From Paenibacillus sp. FSL H8-0548 (lineage in GTDB: Bacteria > Bacillota > Bacilli > Paenibacillales > Paenibacillaceae), in assembly GCF_038630985.1 (NCBI RefSeq), contig NZ_CP152049.1, forward strand, positions 5,290,501-5,354,500: a stretch of 64,000 nucleotides of DNA, given 5' to 3'. Positions 9,924 to 17,500 of this stretch are shown one piece after another. Under the pieces are notes generated by a model, which saw only the letters and a list, made by a program, of their open reading frames with translations, did no database searches and was not told the origin of the DNA. The translations under genes and the position numbers were made by a program. Position 1 is the first letter of the stretch. The number at the start of each line of letters is the position of its first letter.

Positions 9924-10122
9924 TATATAACTTGAACTTAAAAGAATGAAGATTTAGCGGAGCGAGAAGATCGTTTCTCTAGAAACGAAGTGTTCGCCTT
10001 TGCAGCCGGATTCTTACCTTTAAATGTCTTAGGAAATCAAAGTATCTGGCTGCAACCGCGACCCTTCAGAATGATTTTCTCGCGCAGCGCCCAAAACGTA
10101 AATGTTTAGTTCAAGTTATATA
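9924..10122 (-). repeat. MITE-like repeat, copy B (best-preserved ends)
   Basis: A 199-bp unit with a perfect 15-bp terminal inverted repeat: TATATAACTTGAACT at 9924-9938 and AGTTCAAGTTATATA at 10108-10122. It is inserted in the opposite orientation to copies A, C and D. The TATATA termini are compatible with TA-targeting insertion. There is no ORF. Internal complementary segments (AAGAATCCGGCTGC-type against GCAGCCAGATTCTT-type, and CGTTTCTCTAGAAACG) would fold into a branched hairpin. Confidence 0.87.
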
Positions 10123-10142
10123 CTTCATCAACAAGCAAACAT

Positions 10143-10176
10143 ACGGTGTTCATCAGATTAATCCGATGAACACCGT
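10143..10176 (-). terminator. Hairpin terminator after the DUF5107-TPR gene
   Basis: Perfect 12-bp stem ACGGTGTTCATC / GATGAACACCGT with a 10-base loop, 8 bp past the stop of the minus-strand gene. The T-tract on the minus strand is weak (ATGTTTGCTTG), so efficiency is uncertain. Confidence 0.6.
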
Positions 10177-10183
10177 GATTTTA

Positions 10184-13100
10184 TTATTTTAGAGTAAGCT
10201 CTTTATGAAGCTTCGCACCTTGATGACAGTAATCCATTGCAGTAGCAAGCTCGAATTGCTCAGTTGCTTGCTCAAGCTGCTGAAGACCAAGTAAACCTAG
10301 TCCCATCATAAAGCGGCAATGAATGACATTGCGTTTATTCAAGTCCTCCTCGAATACGAGGAAATCAGGCAGCGATACGGCAAAATAATCAATTTTCACA
10401 TAGTCGAATATATGTTTTTCTGCAAAATCAATTAGCTTATTGAATCGGCATTTCGCTTCCTTGTTATTGCCAAGCTTCGTCCATGCCAAGCCTTGATAAA
10501 AAATCATTTCTGGCGGCTGGTCGTTGTAGTACATGGCACTTGCTGGCTCCTCCAGCCCCTCGGAGGCCGTCTTGAACGCTTGCTCTGCTTCAGCCTCTAG
10601 ACCAAGACCCTCCAATGCACAGCCTAGATAATAATACACATTGTTTTCTTGTGCGCCTGTGAGCTTGGCTTCGCCAAGATTTTCCGGATTTGCGAGTGCT
10701 TGGTTAAGCAGCTCCAATGCTTCTGTATATTGCTGGCCGCTAAGCGACAGCTTCGCAAGCTCGACATGAGCAAGCACATATTGTCCAAGCGTCTTGCCTT
10801 CTCCGCCTTCCCATGGATGGAATCTGCGCGAAGCTAGAAGCATTATCGCTTCCTTATACTTGCCCAATAGATTGTGCAAAGTAACGTATTCCAAATATAG
10901 ATCGTCCCTGAGCTTAACCAGCTCTAGATGATTCTCAAGTTCAGCCAAACGCTGCTCAGGCGCTAGATTGATTTTCTTATAAAGCTGATCCAGCTCATAA
11001 AACACACGAGCATCGGACTGATCACAGGCGAATGCTGTCTCAAGCGACCTGCGTGCCTTATCAACTTCATTTAGCTTATTGAAGTAAGCCAGCGCTAAAT
11101 TGCGATGAGCGATTGAGAAAGATGCATCATTCATGACCGAATTCTCCCAGCTTGCAACTGCTTCCTGATGACGCTTCTTGTCATAGTAGAAATTACCCAG
11201 GAAATAATGTGCCTTCGCATCCTCCGGACGTGCTTCGACAGCATTTTGCAATACGACTAGATCAAATAAGCTGTTAGGGAAGCAATAGTCTGGCGTTGCC
11301 TCGTTGCCTGCTTTCAAATGACAAGCTGCCAGCTCATTTAGCTGTAATTTCCCGTAGCAGTACGCCAGCGCAAAATGAATCATTGGATACGCATCGGTAT
11401 TCTCATCCCTTGCAGCGTAATGCAAGACTTGATTCGCTTCCGCATACAGGCCCGCTCCGATATAATCAGAGGCAAGAGCTAAATGGTTATGAGCATCACC
11501 GCGCATTAATGTCGTTAGACCGTTCAGCGCTTTGTCCGCTGCAGCATGATCGCCAGCCTCTTTATACGCCAAATACAATTCGTGATAAGCGCCAAAATCG
11601 GCGATATCCAGCTTCAGTGTTTCAGCTGCATACGCTGCTGCATCCTCAATTCTTCCAAGGCGGCGGAGCATAGCTGTTTTCAAATCCCGCGCTTTATAGT
11701 TGCGAGTATTGCGAACCAAGCAACGTTCAACGAGCTCAAGAGCTTCATCGTAGGCACCCTTCTCTGATGCGATTTGCGCTAGTGAGAAGTAGCCGCTATC
11801 CTGCCAGTTTGCAGACCATACCGCTTTGTAGAAAGAGGCAAAAGCCTCTTCTAATTTGCCTTGATGCTTTAGCGATACACCAAGCTGATAATAAGCTTCG
11901 CTATCATACGGGTTAGGATTGCGCAGCGTCAGGCTGCTGACAGCTCTGCGGAAATGAGCTTCGCTTTCCGCGAATAGTCCTCTGCGAAGAAGCAGCGTTC
12001 CGTATGCGACATTAATGCGAATATCCGAATCATCACGTTTAATCCCTTCCAAATAATAGGCTTCCGGCTCAAATGTCGCATGGCGATATTGCTCCAGATG
12101 AAGACCAGCTAAATAAAGCTGCTCGTTCGTTTTCATCTCCTGCGGCTCTGGCATCGGCTTAGCTGCATCAGGCATTTCTTCAATACCTGGCTTCTTCGGC
12201 TGATAGCTGACGAGCACGCGACCTGCTGCATCCTTAATTGTCACTTTCAGATCATATTCTTGATCATCTGCATGCAGTGGAACATTGGATATAAAGGTAG
12301 TGCTTGGCGAAAGGTCTGCCGTTTCAAGCAAATATACTCTGTTCTTGCTTCTAAGCTCAATCGTTGCTGCTAAGCATAACGATGTCGCATAAGCCTGAAC
12401 GGTCACCTTCGCTTCAACCGGATCAACCTCTAAATTAACTGCGGCTTCAATCGTAGCATTTTTGACTACGCCGATATTTTTGTAAGGCATAAAATATTGT
12501 TTAAAGGATTTTTCCTCGTAAGGCTGCAGCCACGTAAAGTCCGGCTGATTATCTGTATATACACCTGTCATAAGCTCGATATAGGGGCCATCCTCATCGG
12601 TTAAGCTGCGGTCCCATGCTTGGCCAAACTCGCCGTCTCCCCAAGTCCACTGCTTTTTGCCCGGTGAAATATGATGATTCGCGACATGCAGCAGCCCCGC
12701 TTGTACCGAATGATCGTAGCCGCCCACAAAGTTATAATCCGATTTATACGCCATATACGAGGTTGGAACCGGAATGTTCTTGTAGCGCGAAATATCGACG
12801 CCTTCGGAATAATCCATCTTATAGTAAGTGCCCGTTGCAATCGGAAATTTGGAAACATCTCGTTTACCATGGTCGAATACGGCATGAACATCTGGAGGAA
12901 ATACGGATTGAGTATGATCATTGACTGCAACCGCAGGATTAGCCCACCATAGGAAGGTTTGCGGCTCTGGCGTCCGATTGTACAACTGCGCATGGACCTC
13001 CAAATAAGCTTTTCCCGGATGCAGCGTAAAGCCTGCTGTTACTTTTGTTCCATACATACGATCGATTTCGCTTACCCAAACCGTAGCGCTGCCATCAGCA

Positions 13101-13525
13101 TTTTCCTCTAAGCGATACTCTACTGGTCCGAAGGTGTTCGGACGATGATGCTGCGGCCAGTTGAACTCAATGCCTCCCGAAATCCATGGACCGGCAAGAC
13201 CAACTAGCGCAGGCTTAATGACCTGATTATAATAAACAAAATCATAATTATTTGTTTTGTCTACAGCACGATAGATGCGTCCGCCAATTTCAGGCATAAT
13301 TTCAATTCTCAAATATTCATTTTCCAAAATAGCGATCTTATAAGGCTTCGCTGCCTTCTCATCGTCAATTTTGTCAATAACCGCGTGTGGATATACTCTG
13401 CCCGTGCTGCCTTGATAGACTCGCTTCTCCAAGAACATTGGATTTTTATCTGGTTTACCAACGCCGTAGGTTGGGATTTGAACGATCTCCTCCCAGACGC
13501 GCGAACGTTCTGCCTTATGGTTCAA
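10184..13525 (-). CDS. DUF5107 domain protein with long TPR array
   Basis: A GTG at 13534 sits too close to the ribosome site AGAGGAG. The TTG at 13523-13525 has correct spacing, so I start there (1113 residues, LNHKAERSRVWEEI). Residues about 40-360 form a beta-sandwich of the galactose-mutarotase superfamily, recognised as DUF5107, with MPEIGGRIYRAVDK and GGIEFNWPQHH. A middle beta domain follows, and from about 480 to the end come tandem tetratricopeptide repeats (AYYQLGVSLKHQGKLEEAFASFYKAV and many like it). No signal peptide is seen, so it is cytoplasmic. Proteins of this build occur in polysaccharide-use loci. The mutarotase-like domain suggests binding or processing of sugars, but the reaction is not known to me. 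It is transcribed toward the two galactosidase genes. Confidence 0.85.
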   Translation of the reverse strand: MNHKAERSRVWEEIVQIPTYGVGKPDKNPMFLEKRVYQGSTGRVYPHAVIDKIDDEKAAKPYKIAILENEYLRIEIMPEIGGRIYRAVDKTNNYDFVYYNQVIKPALVGLAGPWISGGIEFNWPQHHRPNTFGPVEYRLEENADGSATVWVSEIDRMYGTKVTAGFTLHPGKAYLEVHAQLYNRTPEPQTFLWWANPAVAVNDHTQSVFPPDVHAVFDHGKRDVSKFPIATGTYYKMDYSEGVDISRYKNIPVPTSYMAYKSDYNFVGGYDHSVQAGLLHVANHHISPGKKQWTWGDGEFGQAWDRSLTDEDGPYIELMTGVYTDNQPDFTWLQPYEEKSFKQYFMPYKNIGVVKNATIEAAVNLEVDPVEAKVTVQAYATSLCLAATIELRSKNRVYLLETADLSPSTTFISNVPLHADDQEYDLKVTIKDAAGRVLVSYQPKKPGIEEMPDAAKPMPEPQEMKTNEQLYLAGLHLEQYRHATFEPEAYYLEGIKRDDSDIRINVAYGTLLLRRGLFAESEAHFRRAVSSLTLRNPNPYDSEAYYQLGVSLKHQGKLEEAFASFYKAVWSANWQDSGYFSLAQIASEKGAYDEALELVERCLVRNTRNYKARDLKTAMLRRLGRIEDAAAYAAETLKLDIADFGAYHELYLAYKEAGDHAAADKALNGLTTLMRGDAHNHLALASDYIGAGLYAEANQVLHYAARDENTDAYPMIHFALAYCYGKLQLNELAACHLKAGNEATPDYCFPNSLFDLVVLQNAVEARPEDAKAHYFLGNFYYDKKRHQEAVASWENSVMNDASFSIAHRNLALAYFNKLNEVDKARRSLETAFACDQSDARVFYELDQLYKKINLAPEQRLAELENHLELVKLRDDLYLEYVTLHNLLGKYKEAIMLLASRRFHPWEGGEGKTLGQYVLAHVELAKLSLSGQQYTEALELLNQALANPENLGEAKLTGAQENNVYYYLGCALEGLGLEAEAEQAFKTASEGLEEPASAMYYNDQPPEMIFYQGLAWTKLGNNKEAKCRFNKLIDFAEKHIFDYVKIDYFAVSLPDFLVFEEDLNKRNVIHCRFMMGLGLLGLQQLEQATEQFELATAMDYCHQGAKLHKELTLK

Positions 13526-13694
13526 TCTGATCACTCCTCTTATAAGTTAACGATTCTATAGCTTTAGCTTACAGGAGGAGACTGCCTCTTGCCATTCATT
13601 AAACGCTGGTCATGATGGACAATATTCTGATTATAAAATTTGAATAGGAGCTGTCACATAAAGTCATTGATCAAAGGGGATGTCCCCTTAGGAG

Positions 13695-14478
13695 GTGGAA
13701 TTAGCTGCCGGAGGCGGTCATTTTGTGCGGATAAGAACACATAGGTGCTTAACGCTACTGCGCACAAGGCATCTTGGGGTCATAAGCACATATAGGTGCT
13801 TATCAGGTGGAATTAGCTGCCGGAGGCGGTCATTTTGTGCGGATAAGAACACATAGGTGCTTAACGCTACTGCCCAGCAGGTATTCTTGGGTCATAAGCA
13901 CATATATGTGCTTATCAGGCGGAATTTGCTGCCGGAGGCGGTCATTTCGTGCGGATAAGAACACATAGGTGCTTAACGCTATTGCGCAGCAGGCATTCTT
14001 GGGTCATAAGCACATATAGGTGCTTATCAGGTGGAATTAGCTGCCGGAGGCGGTCATTTTGTGCGGATAAGAACACATAGGTGCTTAACGCTATTGCGCA
14101 GCAGGCATTCTTGGGTCATAAGCACATATATGTGCTTATCAGATGGAATTAGCTGCCGGAGGCGGTCATTTCGTGCGGATAAGAACACATAGGTGCTTAA
14201 CGCTACTGCGCACAAGGCATTCTTGGATCATAAGCACATATATGTGCTTATCAGGTGGAATTAGCTGCCGGAGGCGGCCATTTCGTACGGATAAGAACAC
14301 ATAGGTGCTTAACGCCACTACGCAGCAGGCATTCTTGGGTCATAAGCACATATAGGTGCTTATCAGGTGGAATTAGCTGCCGGAGGCGGTCATTTTGTGC
14401 GGATAAGAACACATAGGTGCTTAAAGACACTGCGCAGCAGACATTCTTGTATGATGAGCAGAAAGATACATGGTTCTG
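13695..14478 (+). repeat. Seven-copy 112-bp tandem array with hairpins
   Basis: Units start at 13695, 13807, 13919, 14031, 14143, 14255 and 14367, a constant 112-bp step. Each unit reads GTGGAATTAGCTGCCGGAGG, then a weaker hairpin GGATAAGAACACATAGGTGCTTAA, then a spacer GCGCAGCAGGCATTCTTGGG, then a palindrome ATAAGCACATATA.GTGCTTAT at the unit junction. In three junctions the palindrome is perfect (centre ATAT); in three it carries one G. After the last unit the sequence changes but a hairpin is kept (ATGAGCAGAA / TTCTGCTCAT). Function unknown. Confidence 0.9.
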
Positions 14479-14511
14479 CTCATCTGTGTTTACTGCATTC
14501 ACTCTTTTCCT

Positions 14512-14560
14512 AAAAAAAGAGTTGTCCCTTTAGTAGATTTATCTACTTTTGGGACAACCC
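14512..14560 (-). terminator. Strong intrinsic terminator of the galactanase gene
   Basis: On the minus strand GGTTGTCCC...AAGTAGAT pairs with ATCTACTA..GGGACAAC, an almost perfect stem of more than 15 bp, followed by TCTTTTTTT. It lies 18 bp beyond the galactanase stop. Confidence 0.9.
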
Positions 14561-14578
14561 CTGTTTACTATCAATCCA

Positions 14579-17500
14579 TTATTTTACTGACACCATTGCA
14601 ATGAATAATCGCTCTAAAATAACAGCTGCCTGTGCTCTTGTTGCGCTTGCTTTAGGAGCAAACCGGCTTTTGCCTACCCCATTGATAAGTCCGGCTAGCT
14701 GTAGCTGTTGAATCGCCTCTTCTGCAAATACTGAAATATCAGCTTGATCGACAAAAGCATCTGCGCTTGCTTGCAATGCCATATTAGTGTTGCTGGCTTG
14801 TGAAGCACGATACATGATCACCGCCATTTCTTCACGGCTAATCTCATCATGAATACCGAAGCTACCATCGCCCTTCCCTTTAACTATGCCGAGCTTCTCA
14901 GCAGCTGAAACAGCTTCGCTGTACCACATATTTTCTTTCACATCCGTGAAGGTTGAATGCTCCACCGCTGCCCCTGTATCGAGTAATCCCATCAGCATAT
15001 GAAGGAATTGCGCCCTCGTTACGGCCGAGTCAGGCTTGAAGGAGTGATCCTCAAAGCCGTTAATGATACCTCTCGCTGCAAGAAACTCAACACTTTGCTG
15101 CGCCCAGGCTGCCTTAGCAAGATCTGTAAATAATCTAGCTTTATAGCCTGCTGCATATTTACTAAAATGCTTCGGACCAAATGAAACAGTCCCCGTTGCC
15201 TCGTTATAACTAGCGTTTTTCATAACTTCCAGCTTGCTTTCATCGTTGATGTAATAAACAATCACATTATGCGGCTTCTCTCCCAGTCGCAGCGTGTACG
15301 GCAGTTCTACCTTCACCATCCCCGGGCCAAATTCAGTTATTTTCTTCCCATCTAACGTTAAATTAAAATCATACAACGCATTTCCATCGATCAGCGTCTT
15401 AAGTTCGCCCGCCAATGCTGACGATTCGACTATAGCGACGGAGAGCTGAACGTTATTAGAAGTGCCATTAATTAAATCCTTAAATAGCTCAGGCGACAGC
15501 GAAACCGTTGCAAGGCCTGTTTTTATCATAATAGTCTTCAAAGAGGTGCTTGCCAGCTGTGCAATTTGTTGTGCAGAAATTTCTACGATGATATCGCCAG
15601 CTCCTGCCGCAAATTCCACGCTCACCGTAATCGATTGCTCTGCTTCATTCTTCACTCCTTGCTGCAAATCAACCTTTACGACCGGCATTGCCGTAGGCAA
15701 TATCGGTGCTTGCGTCGATGGTATTGATGACGTTGGTGTTGGTGTCACCACCGGTGTTTCCGTTTCCTCTGGCGTTGGTGTTACCTCCGGCGTTACTGTT
15801 TCCTCTGGCGTTGTTGTTTCTTCCGGTGTTTCCGTTTCCTCCGGTGTTGGTGTCACTTCTGGTGTTTCCGTTTCCTCTGGCGTTGGTGTCGGAGTCGGAG
15901 TTGGCGTAGCTGTCGCCTGCTCCTCAATCAGCGTAATGATAACATCTGACGTTGTCAGCTTATCAACCACTGCGATGCCTGCTGCCGAATTTCCTTGGAA
16001 GCCCGTTTTACTCGCAAACAGTGTGTATCCTGTTCCAGCCGGTATTTCTAATAAGCTAAACTCACCGACTGAATTAGTAGATGCTTGGTATTCCACTCCG
16101 TTTATCGAAATCTTAACTGCTGCATCCGCAAGCTTGGCACCCGATTCATTTTGAACGATTCCAGAAATCGCACCCGCTCCAGCCCCTAGATAACCTAAGG
16201 ATACAGAGTCAATCAGCGACCAATTTCCTGCGTTCGCATCGGCGTAGAAACCAATCGCAAGCTCGCCATGCTCAACTAAAACTTCCATACTTCGCTCGGT
16301 CATCAAGCTGCTTTTTGGAATGTCCAGACGTGCGAGCTCGCCGCTTGAATCCTTCGCATACATATAATATTCCTTCTGATCTCCACCATTGTAGAACCAT
16401 GCAGTCAGCTTATAATAGCCGTTTGCCAGATTCGTTAATGTCTGTGTCGCCTCTGACGTATAAGCTCCTTCGAGCCAATTGGAGAACACATAACGACCAT
16501 CCGTTGCATTCGCATGGGTTTGAATAAATGTAGCATTGGTTGTTCCTGTTATTGTCCAGCCAGGAATCGTATATCTATCTGCACCCTGTGTCTCAAAGCT
16601 GGCATTGGTTAAAGAAATAAGTGTTGCAAGCTTCAAATGCACAGCTGCTCCTTGCGTTAATGCCGTTACAGTGACCCCTGCTGCCGAGCTGTTCATATAA
16701 CCGTTCTTGCTAGCTGTGACTACATAACCGCTTCCGCCGAGTACATCCTTCAGCGTGTATTTGCCAGACGCATCAGTCTGCGCAGAATACGAATGATCTC
16801 CTTTAACAGCCTTGACTGTCGCACCTGCAACTGGAGCATTGGAGCTGTCGGTTATTATTCCTGTGATCATGCCAAAGTTATGAAGCAGCGTCACATCAAT
16901 ATCCGCTGTCATTTGGCCAACAGCAACTGCAAATGGAGCAGATTCACCATCGATATAACCTGTTTTCACAGCCTTAATTATATAATTTGCACCTGCGGGT
17001 ACATTCGAAATCGAGTAATGTCCATCTGGTGCTGAGACTGCTGAATAGATTTTCCCACCTACAGAAACGCTGACCTGTGCCGCTGCAAGGGGAGATCGCT
17101 CTCCGTCTTGTATTGTCCCAGCAATCGTACCTGAATTTAATACGACAGCAAGATCAATAGCAGTGCTGCTCACACCAATGGCAACCTCTATACCGCTTAC
17201 TACACCATTGGAATAACCTTCCTTAACCGCATGAACCGTTGCAGACGATGCGGCTGGCAAATCAGCCAACGTATATTGTCCTGCAGCGTTTGTTAACGCA
17301 CTATAGGTTTCGCCTTCGATCGTAGTCGAAACCGTTACGCCAGCAATGGCTATTTGGTCTTGATCCTTCACAGTACCTGCAATTGAGCCGCCAGTTAACG
17401 TTATATCTTGATTTTTAGTAAACTCTCCTGCTTTCACAACGTTAGCTGTCATACTACCGGCTTGATAGCCGCTCTTGGATGCTTCAAGCGTATAAGCTGT

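Larger units (their letters stand above)
13535..14578. other. 1-kb gene-free region holding the 112-bp tandem array
   Basis: Between the start of the DUF5107 gene and the stop of the galactanase gene. It contains a possible promoter region (13535-13690), seven tandem 112-bp units (13695-14478) and the galactanase terminator. The 112-bp period is not a multiple of three, so no reading frame persists through the array. The one minus ORF here (14251-14502) is a repeat artefact. Confidence 0.8.

Noticed and set aside
13695..14478. CRISPR array
   Set aside because: Units are 112 bp with no short repeat/variable spacer pattern; the whole unit repeats and no cas gene is near.
14251..14502. 83-residue minus ORF in the tandem array
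   Set aside because: The 112-bp period shifts frame each unit; the translation is just the repeat read in two frames.
15462..16154. 230-residue plus-strand ORF
   Set aside because: Antisense to the Thr-Pro-Glu linker and adjacent domains of the galactanase; low-complexity Val/Ser/Gly translation without a ribosome site.
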